The notes: a model not told the origin generated them from the letters alone. Shown: positions 24,307-35,869, numbered from the stretch's first letter. The stretch: 64,000 bases of DNA from Macrostomum hystrix (GCA_950097015.1 CATNEN010000039.1:1984001-2048000), one strand, 5' to 3'. Program-made: numbers and translations.

Positions 24307-25607
24307 CGAGGGTCAGTCAAAAAGTAATGATAATACTGTTGTAATTCCTAAAATATATGGTGCATCGAAGTGAAACTGGTTTCATTTGAAAAATAGTCTT
24401 CTCTTCTCTATTTAATAGAATTTTGGTCACTCTAGAATGATATATGTCTGCTTGGTGAAGCTCTAAACACAGTATACCCCCTTCAGCCATGGAAAATTCA
24501 AAAATCGAAGCTCGCATCAATGCAAAGTTTCTAGTGAAACTTGGCTGGAAGCCAGCCGACATTATCGAGGCCTTCAAGAAGGTCTATGGTGATACTGCGC
24601 CATCTGATCCGACGCTTTACCGCTGGATTCAAGCATTTAAGGAAGGCCGAGAATCCGTGGAAGATGCCCAGCGGTCTGGCAGGCCAACGACATCGAGCAC
24701 AGAGGACAATGTGGCGGCTGTGCAGCAGCTGATTGATCAGGATCGCCGTGTGACTATCGATGAGATAGCTGAGGTAGTGGGTATCTCTCACGGCAGTGCC
24801 CACTCGATTGTCACCATCAGCCTTGGTCTGAGCAAGCTGAGTGCCCGCTGGGTACCGCGGCTGTTGCGGCCTGAACACCGGGTTCAGCGCACTGAATGTG
24901 CCATCAGCCTGCTGAACCGCCTGGACGCCAACTCCGAAGACTTCTACCAGCGATTGGTGACCGGCGATGAAACGTGGATATATCAGTACGATCCCGAGTC
25001 CAAAGTCCAGTCTAAGGAGTGGCTGCCACGTGGTTCAGCGGGTCCCAAGAAGTTCCGTGCCGAGCGGTCAGCAGCGAAGGTCTTGGCGACTGTGTTCTGG
25101 GATGCTGAGGGAGTTGTGATGGTTGACTTCCTAGAAAGCCAGAAAACCATCAACGCCATCTATTAAGAGTCGCTTTTGCGAAAGCTCCGCACCGAACTGG
25201 CCAAAAAGCGACCTGGCAAGCTGCACCGTGGAGTGCTCTTCCACCACGACAATGCACCAGCCCACACTTCTCGACTGTGCCGGGAGGCTCTGCGAGATTT
25301 CCGCTGGGAAATACTTCAGCATCCTCCGTACAGCCCTGATTTGGCTCCTTCAGACTTTTTTTTGTTTCCAAAGCTGAAGGAGGCAATCAAGGGAGTTCGA
25401 CATGACAGCAAGGAGGCTGCCAAGAAGGCTACCGTACAGTGGCTTGCTGCGCAGCCTCCTGCCTTCTACATGAATGGCCTGGAGAGATGGCGACACCGCA
25501 TGGAGAAGTGTCTGACCCTGGAGGGGGATTATGTAGAAAAGTAGATTTGTGCGTGAAGCTTGAAGCTCGTGACAATAATATTATCATTACTTTTTGACTG
25601 ACCCTCG
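24307..25607 (+). mobile_element. Mariner transposon (1301 bp) nested in the foldback element
   Basis: Near-perfect terminal inverted repeats of about 30 bp starting CGAGGGTCAGTCAAAAAGTA are flanked by TA on both sides (24305-24306 and 25608-25609), the Tc1/mariner target duplication. Length and single-gene structure are typical of mariner. Confidence 0.93.
24489..25544 (+). pseudogene. Mariner transposase, one in-frame stop
   Basis: A 352-codon frame interrupted once by TAA at 25164-25166, in the conserved region just after NAIY. The DNA-binding half has two helix-turn-helix regions. The catalytic half has VTGDETW, HDNAPAH and PSDFFLF; the last two Asp are separated by 34 residues, the DD34D signature. 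The linker motif WVPRLL is present. Similarity to the transposase part of SETMAR is clear by eye. Apart from the stop the frame is intact, so the insertion looks young or recently inactivated. It cuts and pastes its own element at TA sites; this copy should not make full-length protein. Confidence 0.92.
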
Positions 25608-26147
25608 TACTTAGGCCGGGAGAGTTCTGGGCGAAATAGAAGTTACTTGTGTTGAAATAGAACTTTAAAACCTATTTCATAACTCCAATAGTAAAATTCA
25701 GATAAAGCATCGCCAGAAATCCATTATTGTAGCATTGTCATCGCACCCTCATCATCACCCTCGACATGAAAATCTGAAATCATTACTGTCTTCAATTGAC
25801 AAACAAGTAACCAGAGAATAACGAGCGCTGGATAATCTCTGCAAGTAACCGACATTCTCAGTTCTTTGCGCTTGTGCATCGAAAGAAAGGGGCGAAGGCA
25901 GAAAATTGTCTATGGCAATCATCAACCAATGAAAAGGCACGGGGGGAACCGGATGCAAAAGAGTCAAAAACGAAAATAGCCAGAGCCAGAATAGCAATCC
26001 ATTCTATTCATTCATCCATGGATGGGGTCCGCAGGACGAGATCCAAATCGATCGCTAGATCGCAAGATTACGAAGTTCAATATTGACACTAGTATACTCG
26101 GCAGTAGGCTGGCCAAAAGATCCTTATAGTGTCTTAATTAAGTATTT

Positions 26148-26720
26148 CTAGAAGGGGCGAGTGGGTCAGCGGCTAGCGTCGCTGCCTCGCACTCCAATGG
26201 ACGCTAGTTCGATTCGCCCTTCAAGTCACGATTAATTTCGGGACTTGTTGGAGGGTTTGGACAGTAGCGACCGGCGGAGGTGCACCATATTTCGTGCAAT
26301 CAAAGCTTGAAATAATAGCTTCGCTCCTACCTTCTGTGTGCCTGTTCTGCGTTGTGTGAGTTGTGTGCGTTGGCGCTGGGGCGTGAGGCCTTGGGGGATT
26401 GCTGGGGGGCGGGTGTACACCGCCGTGCGCTTTCTGGATTTCCGTCAGCGCGATTGGATAAGTGTACACTCAATACTCATCACCCGGCCCCTGCTTGGTC
26501 TGCTCTGTGTGTGTGGGGCTGGGGTGGGGGACACTGCTGCCAATTCTGGGTGCCTCCTGCCCTCCCCGGCCGGTCTGTGCTGCTGTGTGTGGTGCCTGCT
26601 CAGGGGAGGCGGCGCGATGGGCGCTAGCGCCTAGTTCGCCTGTCTGGGGGCGTGCCGCTCCGTCGCTTTTGCGACAAGTGCCCCGGGCCCCTGCAAATAG
26701 ATAGAGATAGAAGTATTTCT
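26148..26720 (+). repeat. tRNA-derived SINE with GC-rich body (family C)
   Basis: The head GAGTGGGTCAGCGGCTAGCG...CTAGTTCGATTCGCCC has A-box-like and B-box elements. The body of about 450 bp is strikingly GC-rich, between AT-rich flanks, and ends in an ATAGA-type short repeat. The sharp composition change supports an inserted element. Open frames in it are not convincing. Confidence 0.6.
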
Positions 26721-26724
26721 ATAA

Positions 26725-28005
26725 TATGTAATTGTAATTATATTGTAATTAAGATATAATTTCTATAATTGATGGCCACAAAAGAAGTTAGTTCAAAATA
26801 CTTTTACATTTTATCATCGCAATAATGATCTTACTATCGGTTTTTAACACAGAGGAGCGAATTTTAGGCATTCACAGTCCTTGCCTCGTGCATAATCACT
26901 ACATGGAGATCAGTACTAAGTATTTCATAGTTATAAGTCCTTTCGTGGTTTTGATTTAGCTTACATGCGTTTTTCGGATATTGGTTTTTTATAATTCTTG
27001 CTCCCATTCTGAAGTGAATATAAAAAAGTAACGATGTTGTAAAAATGCATTAACAGGTTCGATGATATTTGCCAATCGAGTTGTCCCAGCCAATTAAAAT
27101 ATGGCTAATCGCGAACATACACACAGACCATAGATTTTCGCGCCCGAATTCCAACAGACTTCCACAGTTTCATTGATCACGAATATTCACGCAAAAACTA
27201 AGAAATTGGCATTATTAAATTTAATCATTTTAAAACAAAGTTGTTATGAATAATTTCCAAATAAAAATCGAAGCAAACTGAAGAGAGGAAAACAGATAAG
27301 AAGAAGACAGATTAACTCTTTGGCACCAGCACGCGACGCAAGCGTGCTTAGAAAAGCTTTCAAATTGGTGGGCAAAGCAAAACTAAATAAACAAAAAATT
27401 AAAGATAGACTCACCTAGAGGAAAAATAAAAAAAGCAGATCTGCGAGCACTCCGCGCGACTGGCACACCCGGGACTGAGCAGAGTGCGGAAGTACATTCA
27501 GCGAAGAAATACTTGAAACATTGCCAGATTTAATAAAAGCAATTCGGCTTTCGTGTTGAGGCCCATAAAAATGGTATCCAGTAGATGAGCACGGAGGAAA
27601 ATTGGAACAAGAGCCAGTGAGCTTGTAAGGTATCGGCCCGCAACCGTGGCCTGTGGCCCGAACAGCGGTACACAGAGTTTTGATCTACTCAAAATGAATC
27701 CGATTCGCTGCGTCAAAAAGTTTCCAGTTAATTTTAGGGCGTCATTAAACTGCACGTGAAATACTTCATAAAAGATTAATTTTTTAATTAAAAGGTGGCT
27801 GTGTACAAAGTACGGGATGAGAATCACAAATAGTACAAAAATATATGCAGAAAATAAATCATAATGAACACAGTTGATTGCCCAAATTGAAAAAAACTAT
27901 CTCGTGCAGAGATTGGGAAAAGAGAGATTAAGATAGGGAGCGAAAATATCAGCGGGATCAGTTAATTTAACAAAACAATCCCCAGGTAAAGGTCTGGGTA
28001 AAATA
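26725..28005. other. AT-rich intergenic region
   Basis: No minisatellite or recognisable gene. A minus-strand frame (27498-27827, 109 codons) matches nothing I know and is probably chance. Confidence 0.5.
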
Positions 28006-28010
28006 TAGAA

Positions 28011-31000
28011 CTAGTCTTTGTTCAGTCGGCGACGAATCGAGCTATCGTCGGCCCGGTCTACAGCGTCATCCGCCTCGCCGTGACCATTCAGCTTGCAATG
28101 CGGGCTCTCCTCGAACTCGCGAGTGTCCTCGATCTCGCGCTGGGTGCCAGTGGCAACCCGGACCAGCAGCACAATGATGAACTGAAGGACAATGGGGATC
28201 GGGATTGCATTGCTACAAGGATTTGGGATGGGTGTGGGGAATTGAGTTATGATGAGATTTGGGATGGGTGTGGAGAATGGAGTTATGATGGGATTTGGGA
28301 TGGGTGCTGGGAATTGAGTTACGATGGGATTTGGGATGGGTGTGGAGAATGGAGTTATGATGGGATTTGGGATGGGTGTGGGGAATTGAGTTATGATGGG
28401 ATTTGGGATGGGTGCTGGGAATTGAGTTATGATGCCAGGATTTGGGATGGGTGCTGGGAATGGAGTTACGATGGGATTTGGGATGGGTGTGGGGAATTGA
28501 GTTACGATGGGATTTGGGATGGGTGCTGGGAATGGAGTTATGATGGGATTTGGGATGGGTGTGGAGAATGGAGTTACGATGGGATTTGGGATGGGTGCAG
28601 GGAATGGAGTTACGATGGGATTTGGGATGGGTGCTGGGAATGGAGTTACGATGGGATTTGGGATGGGTGCAGGGAATGGAGTTACGATGGGATTTGGGAT
28701 GGGTGCAGGGAATGGAGTTACGATGGGATTTGGGATGGGTGCTGGGAATTGAGTTATGATGCCAGGATTTGGGATGGGTGTGGGGAATGGAGTTACGATG
28801 GGATTTGGGATGGGTGCTGGGAATGGAGTTACGATGGGATTTGGGATGGGTGCAGGGAATGGAGTTACGATGGGATTTGGGATGGGTGCAGGGAATGGAG
28901 TTACGATGGGATTTGGGATGGGTGCTGGGAATGGAGTTACGATGGGATTTGGGATGGGTGCAGGGAATGGAGTTACGATGGGATTTGGGATGGGTGTGGG
29001 GAATAGAGTTACGATGGGATTTGGGATGGGTGCAGGGAATGGAGTTACGATGGGATTTGGGATGGGTGCAGGGAATGGAGTTACGATGGGATTTGGGATG
29101 GGTGCTGGGAATGGAGTTACGATGGGATTTGGGATGGGTGTGGGGAATTGAGTTACGATGGGATTTGGGATGGGTGCTGGGAATGGAGTTATGATGGGAT
29201 TTGGGATGGGTGTGGAGAATGGAGTTACGATGGGATTTGGGATGGGTGCAGGGAATGGAGTTACGATGGGATTTGGGATGGGTGCAGGGAATGGAGTTAC
29301 GATTGGATCAGATTCGGATGGAGAAGTCACATAAGAATATTCGCTAAAGAACTCACATAAAACCAATAGATGTGGAGAATCTGCAGCGCAAACAGCATCG
29401 AGTTAAAGAAGACGAACATCTTGGGATCACGGCCTTGGTGATACAGGTACACACTCCAGTGCGAGGCGTACAGCACCTTCAGCGGGAACCAGTAGAGCCG
29501 GAACCAGGCCCTGTAAGTAAAAGAATCCGCGACAATTTGTGGCGATGTGAAAACACTGCCGTGTGAAAAGTTATTTAACAGTGACTACTGCAAGTAGAGC
29601 AAACCTGCACACACTCACTCCAGTCTCACAGAGCACTCACTCCAGTCTCACAGAGCACTCACTCCAGTCTCACAGAGCACTCACTCCAGTCTCACAGAGC
29701 ACTCACTCCAGTCTCACAGAGCACTCACTCCAGTCTCACAGTGCACTCACTCCAGTCTCACAGCACTCACTCCAGTCTCACAGCACTCACTCCAGTCTCA
29801 CAGCACTCACTCCAGTCTCACAGCACTCACTCCAGTCTCACAGCACTCACTCCAGTCTCACAGCACTCACTCCAGTCTCACAGCACTCACTCCAGTCTCA
29901 CAGCACTCACTCCAGTCTCACAGCACTCACTCCAGTCTCACAGCACCCACTCCAGTCTCACAGCACTCACTCCAGTCTCACAGCACTCACTCCAGTCTCA
30001 CAGCACTCACTCCAGTCTCACAGCACTCACTCCAGTCTCACAGCACTCACTCCAGTCTCACAGCACTCACTCCAGTCTCACAGTGCTTACCAGCTGAGGG
30101 CAAACATGGAAAAGCCAATATTTGCCAGCCACTCATTCAGCAGGTAGAGCTTGCCGCCTCTGTCCTTGAGGTAGACGTTAACCTTAGTAAACTCTAGTAT
30201 GACGTCACTCAGGTCGTGTAGGAACAGTACCAGCGCGCCCATCTTATAGTACCTTGTTGGTAAATAAGAAACAAGTAAATGATAGGCTGCCGTGTCCAAT
30301 TAAATAACTAGCAGGTTAGTAAATGATTATAACAAGTCATCACTGTAAACACTCATTGCTAAGTAAATGATAGGCTGCCGTGTCCAATTAAATAACTAGC
30401 AGGTTAGTAAATGATTATAACAAGTCATCACTGTAAACACTCATTGCTCACTTCATGAGCAGCGAGAACTCTAGCAGGAAGATGGTGAGGCCGTGATGGA
30501 ATAGCATCATAATTGAGTCCTTGCGCCAGGCGTCCATGCACAGAGTGGCATAGATGGAGTGCAGGTAGAATCCTAGCTGCAGTGCGTACATCCAGTAGAT
30601 GTCAGTAGGCAGCGGCTTGTCCAGGTAATTTTCTGCAAGCAGCAAACCTTTAAACTAAAACGCTAACAGACACACACAACCACAGGGCTTGTAGCTTCAT
30701 AGGGGTTGTAGCATGGTAGTGGGGGTTGTAGCCTGGTAGTGGGGGTTGCAGCCTGGTAGTGGGGGTTGTAGCCTGGTAGTGGAGGTTGTAGCCTGGTAGT
30801 GGGGGTTGTAACCTGGTAGTGGGGGTTGTAGCCTGGTAGTGGGGGTTGTAGCCTGGTAGTGGGGGTTGTAGCCTGGTAGTGGGGTTTGTAGCCTGGTAGT
30901 GGGGGTTGCAGCCTGGTAGTGGGGGTTGTAGCCTGGTAGTGGGGTTTGTAGCCTGGTAGTGGGGTTTGTAGCCTGGTAGTGGGGGTTGTAGCCTGGTAGT

Positions 31001-34000
31001 GGGGGTTGTAGCCTGGTAGTGCGGGTTGTAGCCTGGTAGTGGGGGTTGTAGCCTGGTAGTGGGGGTTGTAGCCTGGTAGTGGGGGTTGTAGCCTGGTAGT
31101 GGGGGTTGTAGCCTGGTAGTGGGGGTTGTAGCCTGGTAGTGGGGGTTGTAGCCTGGTAGTGGGGGTTGCAGCCTGGTAGTGGGGGTTGTAGCCTGGTAGT
31201 GGGGGTTGTAGCCTGGTAGTAGGGGCAGTAGCCTGTTTTTTGGAGTGTCTGACTAAAAAACTGAAGATCGGGGTTTCGATTCCAACACCGCTGTAACAAT
31301 TTGTGTCCTTTAGCAAGATACCTTAATCTGTATTGCTTAAGGATCTGTATAATCAGTTCACCCAGCTGTTAAATGAGTACCAGCATTAGCTAGCGTAATT
31401 GAGTGTGGGTGTGGCGCTTCCAGTCCATGGACTGAAAAGCCACACAGTACGAAATGAACAGTACGCAGTCTTCAGATGCGCCTCGCAATAGCTGCGGCTG
31501 TGCTGCCGGCTGCACAATGGGCTTGTTAGGGCAGGTGTCATCAATTAATACATTATTATACCATGCATACACAATTCGACCGAATGGCCAAATCTTAGCT
31601 GATAACGCATTAACAAAGTCTTATCAATCCGGAAATTAATTGTTATCTCTCAGCGAAAGGACCGGTGACTCCTAGTCCTAGAGAAAGTGACTGACTGCGC
31701 GACTGACTAAAGAGCAGTTGGACCCTGCGCTCAAACTGACCTGGATAAAGGCTTATCTACAGTTGCAAATGGTTCGAGTACGCCACAGTATTCCTTGCTA
31801 ACAGAAGCGCCAAACATGGCTCCATAGGACATAGGTATTGGTGCTGGGTACAGCAAAACTCTTAGCACAAGCTGGCACTGGCTAACACAAGCTCTGAGCA
31901 TCGGAGCAACACAAACTCATACAACAGCTCAATGACTCGACACTTCAGCTGTTAAAAAATAAGTGAATTACTGTGACAAGAGCATATTCACTGGGGTGAG
32001 GAGATACAACGACCAACCGGCTAACAGGTAAAGTATCTATGACAAGCTGGATGACTGTGGGGAAGCTATGACTAGCTGAATGACTGTGGGGAAGCAATGA
32101 CTAGCTGAATGACTGTGGGGAAGCAATGACTAGCTGAATGACTGTGGGGAAGCAATGACTAGCTGGATGACTGTGGGGAAGCAATGACTAGCTGAATGAC
32201 TGTGGGGAAGCTATGACTAGCTGGATGACTGTGGGGAAGCTATGACTAGCTGGATGACTGTGGGGAAGCTATGACTAGCTGGATGACTGTGGGGAAGCTA
32301 TGACTAGCTGGATGACTGTGGGGAAGCTATGACCAGCTGGATGACTGTGGGGAAGCTATGACCAGCTGGATGACTGTGGGGAAGCTATGACCAGCTGGAT
32401 GACTGTGGGGAAGCTATGACCAGCTGGATGACTGTGGGGAAGCTATGACTAGCTGGATGACTGTGGGGAAGCTATGACCAGCTGGATGACTGTGGGGAAG
32501 CAATGACTAACTGAATGACTGTGGGGAAGCTATGACTAGCTGGATGACTGTGGGGAAGCTATGACTAGCTGGATGACTGTGGGAAGCAACGACCAGCTGG
32601 ATGACTGTGGGAAGCAACGACCAGCTGGATGACTGTGGGGAAGCTATGACTAGCTGGATGACTGTGGGGAAGCTATGACCAGCTGGATGACTGTGGGGAA
32701 GCAATGACTAACTGAATGACTGTGGGGAAGCTATGACTAGCTGGATGACTGTGGGGAAGCTATGACTAGCTGGATGACTGTGGGAAGCAACGACCAGCTG
32801 GATGACTGTGGGAAGCAACGACCAGCTGGATGACTGGGGATTGCAGGCATGACCAGCTGGATGACTGGGGATTGCAGGCATGACCAGCTGGATGACTGAG
32901 GATGGCAGCCATGACCAAGCTGCTGGAACTCACCGTCGAAGATGATTCCGCGCAGAATGTCGATGGAATTTTGGAAGAAGTCGTACCGACCGCTCAGCAG
33001 CACAACATACAGCGAGTAGAGCCACAGGCCCGTGTAGGCGATGAATTTCCAAATGGACTCTGGCCACTTCACCTTGTTTGCTGGCATGATTCGCAGCCAG
33101 TTAGCCAGCGGCTAAAACACCGAGTTGGCGATTGATGCAAACGGAGTATCAGTCAAGGCCTAACTAAACGATTTCAATCCATTTGAGTCTTAACAGTAGA
33201 AAGAACACGCTATATTCCCCTTTGGGGAAAGAACACGGGGGGTTTCAAATACCCCCCCGCTACTTCACGATAGATCCCAAACCGAATGACCGATTTCCGC
33301 ACTACGGTCCCTAAGTTCGCTTCCACGGCGAGGCCACACATATTTGAGGCGCAGGCGCGGAGAGAAGGCTTGGGGGCTTGTCGTGCAATTTACGCCCTTG
33401 AGGGCCAACCCCCAAGGAACAGTGAAGGTGTACACTGTCTGACGATGAGAAAGTCAGGGCAGATGAACACACTTATGTGCGCATGTGCTCAGGAGTCAGC
33501 GAAATGGGCAGAATTGCCTCCTGGCTGTCTGCGGGTCTAGTGTCGCTAAATTAGTTTTCTTTTTTATCATTATTTTTTATTATTTTATTAAGAGGCCTAA
33601 TTGTATTTCCGGGCTAAGTTTGGAACTCCAGACCTATCGGCCAGGAGCCAGAAGCACTGGGCTACCAGCTCCCCCACAAGCGTCAAATGCCAAGAAAATA
33701 CAGTCACAAGGTCGGGCCTCACTATCGAGAAGCTGGCCGATACGGCGTAGCGCAGGACTGTGAACAGCACGGCCAGCAGAACAGCTCCGGCCACGTCGGC
33801 GAAGCGCACGGAGGTGAGCATGCGGGCAGTGAAGCGAAAGTCGTGTGGATATTTGGTCGAATTGAATGCGAATTCTTCAATGGATAGAGCGATTCGGTGA
33901 AAGAACTCGGCAAAGCTGGGGTCCTCGTAATAGCTGGCCGGGAATATCCTTGAATGGCCGTCGCAGACAATGCCAGTGCGTGGCAAACCCTCCAGTGCCA

Positions 34001-34001
34001 T
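28011..34001 (-). CDS. CERS1: Ceramide synthase 1 (TLC-domain), six exons
   Basis: Exons 33723-34001, 32934-33111, 30452-30632, 30091-30252, 29357-29510 and 28011-28181 join in phase and encode about 374 residues (human CERS1 has 350). The enzyme N-acylates sphingoid bases with fatty acyl-CoA to make dihydroceramide in the ER membrane. Family marks: WPESIWKF at the start of the TLC domain; HSIYATLCMDAWRKDS; the His-His pair in MMLFHHGLT; the Lag1 motif LVLFLHDLSDVILEFTK; then FRLYWFPLKVLYA and FNSMLFALQILHIYWF. Several of these are closer to CERS1 than to CERS2-6, and no homeobox-like domain is present, as in CERS1. The N-terminus has one hydrophobic segment, about residues 61-82. The C-terminal tail is acidic (EIEDTREFEES), as usual. 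Start Met 34001 is the only good choice (AACATGG). Introns carry five minisatellite or SINE insertions. Confidence 0.94.
28205..29310. repeat. Minisatellite, 36-bp unit, CERS1 intron 5
   Basis: About 30 copies with GGGATTTGGGATGGGTG followed by CTGGGAATGGAGTTACGAT or variants. As 36 is a multiple of 3, long open frames exist on both strands; they are artefacts. It begins about 25 bp from the exon 6 acceptor. Confidence 0.95.
29620..30085. repeat. Minisatellite, 20-bp unit, CERS1 intron 4
   Basis: About 22 copies of CAGCACTCACTCCAGTCTCA; the earliest copies carry an extra GAG. It runs directly into the splice donor of exon 4. On the gene strand every unit contains GTGAGT, a consensus donor. 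Confidence 0.95.
30273..30448. repeat. 88-bp perfect tandem duplication, CERS1 intron 3
   Basis: The sequence from AAGTAAATGATAGGCTGCCG to CACTCATTGCT occurs twice in direct tandem (30273-30360 and 30361-30448). The second copy touches the exon 3 donor. Confidence 0.93.
30700..31220. repeat. Minisatellite, 20-bp unit, CERS1 intron 2
   Basis: About 26 copies of GGGGGTTGTAGCCTGGTAGT. The unit resembles the start of the adjoining SINE-A head (GGTTGTAGCCCAGTGGTTAG), so the array may have grown from the SINE's own A-box region. Confidence 0.94.
31220..31570 (+). repeat. tRNA-derived SINE-A copy 1
   Basis: The head contains GTTTCGATTCC (B box). The body includes CACCCAGCTGTTAAATG, CAGTCCATGGACTGAA and GCTGCGGCTGTGCTG. 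It ends with an ATTATTATA-type tail. In CERS1 intron 2. Confidence 0.85.
31571..32035. other. Unique part of CERS1 intron 2
   Basis: No repeat or exon recognised between SINE-A and the 29-bp minisatellite. Confidence 0.5.
32036..32895. repeat. Minisatellite, 29-bp unit, CERS1 intron 2
   Basis: About 30 copies with AGCTGGATGACTGTGGGG and AAGCTATGACT. On the gene strand each unit reads CTTCCCCACAG|T, an acceptor-like core. It ends about 35 bp from exon 2. Confidence 0.94.
33290..33600 (+). repeat. tRNA-derived SINE-B copy 2, CERS1 intron 1
   Basis: Contains CTAAGTTCGCTTCCACGG (B-box region), GTGTACACTGTCTGACGATG and an AT-rich tail (TTATTATTTTATTA). The 5' end of the head is missing or replaced by the sequence at 33268-33298, which also occurs near 46470. 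Confidence 0.8.
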
Positions 34002-34164
34002 GTTTTTTAAATAGAAGGCTTCCTGGGTGGCAGCAACAGAAGAAGTCTCTTACTGAAATTTGTTAGATTTAGAGCACTGATTCATTTCTCAATGCTAGCT
34101 CAAGTTTTTATTGGGGGAAAATTTTACTTCCGAATTGACTAAACACAGTTGAATCCAAAGGATC

Positions 34165-35190
34165 CCATTCCACATTCACAGTATCCCATTCCACATTCAC
34201 AGTATCCCATTCCACATTCACAGCATACCCATTCCACATTCACAGCACCCCATTCCACATTCACAGTATCCCATTCCACATTCACAGCATCCCATTCCAC
34301 ATTCACAGTATCCCATTCCACATTCACAGCATACCCATTCCACATTCACAGCATACCCATTCCACATTCACAGCATACCCATTCCACATTCACAGCATAC
34401 CCATTCCACATTCACAGCACCCCATTCCACATTCACAGCACCCCATTCCACATTCACAGCACCCCATTCCACATTCACAGCATACCCATTCCACATTCAC
34501 AGCATACCCATTCCACATTCACAGCACCCCATTCCACATTCACAGCACCCCATTCCACATTCACAGCACCCCATTCCACATTCACAGCATACCCATTCCA
34601 CATTCACAGCATACCCATTCCACATTCACAGCATCCCATTCCACATTCACAGTATCCCATTCCACATTCACATCACCCCATTCCACATTCACAGCATACC
34701 CATTCCACATTCACAGCATACCCATTCCACATTCACAGCATACCCATTCCACATTCACAGCACCCCATTCCACATTCACAGCACCCCATTCCACATTCAC
34801 AGCATACCCATTCCACATTCACAGCATACCCATTCCACATTCACAGCACCCCATTCCACATTCACAGCACCCCATTCCACATTCACAGCATACCCATTCC
34901 ACATTCACAGCATACCCATTCCACATTCACAGCATCCCATTCCACATTCACAGTATCCCATTCCACATTCACATCACCCCATTCCACATTCACAGCATAC
35001 CCATTCCACATTCACAGCATACCCATTCCACATTCACAGCATACCCATTCCACATTCACAGCACCCCATTCCACATTCACAGCACCCCATTCCACATTCA
35101 CAGCACCCCATTCCACATTCACAGCATCCCATTCCACATTCACAGCATCCCATTCCACATTCACAGTATCCTATTCCACATTCACATTTA
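34165..35190. repeat. Minisatellite, 21-22 bp unit, upstream of CERS1
   Basis: About 48 copies around CATTCCACATTCACAGCA with CCC, TACC or TCC spacers. It starts only about 165 bp upstream of the CERS1 start codon, in the presumed promoter region. Confidence 0.95.
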
Positions 35191-35540
35191 AATATTTTTT
35201 CCAATTCACTTTAAGTGCCCTAAAAGTTCACTGCCTCCCTTACCCAGATTTACATACTTTCCCTTCTGAATTTCACAGACTTCCCCACCCAAATTCAAAT
35301 GGGTAATGCTAGCCTTAGCTATTGGTATGGCAATAAGCATTATCATTCTGTGTGATTTATTATTACACTTGGCCTTAAAAAATAAGAAGAGTATATGTTT
35401 AATTGAATTGAATATTATGCATAGAATTAAGCAAAACTAGCAGAACAGCTTCCATTTCCACTTAAATTTAATTTATTAAAATTATTTTGTTTCTTTTTAA
35501 ATTATATCAAAGTCCTATAGCTAGCTACTGTAGCCAATAA
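35191..35540. other. AT-rich intergenic sequence
   Basis: Nothing recognised. Confidence 0.5.
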
Positions 35541-35865
35541 TAATAATATAATAATAATTGATTACACCTGCCCCAATTGGGTCAGATGTGCAGCCGACAG
35601 CACAGCCGCAGCTAATGCGCGGCGCATCTGAAGGCTGCATACAGCTGTTCAGTCCACAGACTGGGGGGACGCCACACCCACCTTCAATTATCCCAGCTAA
35701 TGCTGGTACCCATTTAACAGCTGGGTGAACTGAAGCAATGCAGAGTAAAGTGTCTTGCTAAAGGACGCAAATTGTTCCAGTGGAGTCAAGAATCGAACCC
35801 CCGACCTTCAAGTCGTGAGTCCGACGCCCTAACCACTGGGCTACAACCTCTACCAACCTGTAGCC
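35541..35865 (-). repeat. tRNA-derived SINE-A copy 2, best preserved
   Basis: On the minus strand: head GTTGTAGCCCAGTGGTTAG (A box), GGGGGTTCGATTC (B box), body with TTTAGCAAGACACTTTA and CACCCAGCTGTTAAATGG, and a TAATAATAAT tail at the low-coordinate end. About 320 bp. Confidence 0.88.
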
Positions 35866-35869
35866 AACT

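Larger units (their letters stand above)
23925..26028. mobile_element. Foldback/hAT-like element with 8-bp target duplication
   Basis: Two inverted arms of about 202 bp (23933-24134 and 25818-26020) are nearly identical. The outer ends read CATGGATGAATGAATAG and its complement. Immediately outside, GATGGGGT occurs on both sides (23925-23932 and 26021-26028), an 8-bp target-site duplication as made by hAT-type transposases. No hAT transposase is encoded, so the element is non-autonomous. A mariner sits in its centre. Confidence 0.82.

Noticed and set aside
28011-29366. 451-codon minus-strand frame and matching plus-strand frames over the 36-bp array
   Set aside because: Unit length is a multiple of 3, so frames stay open by arithmetic; true CERS1 exons flank the array and splice past it.
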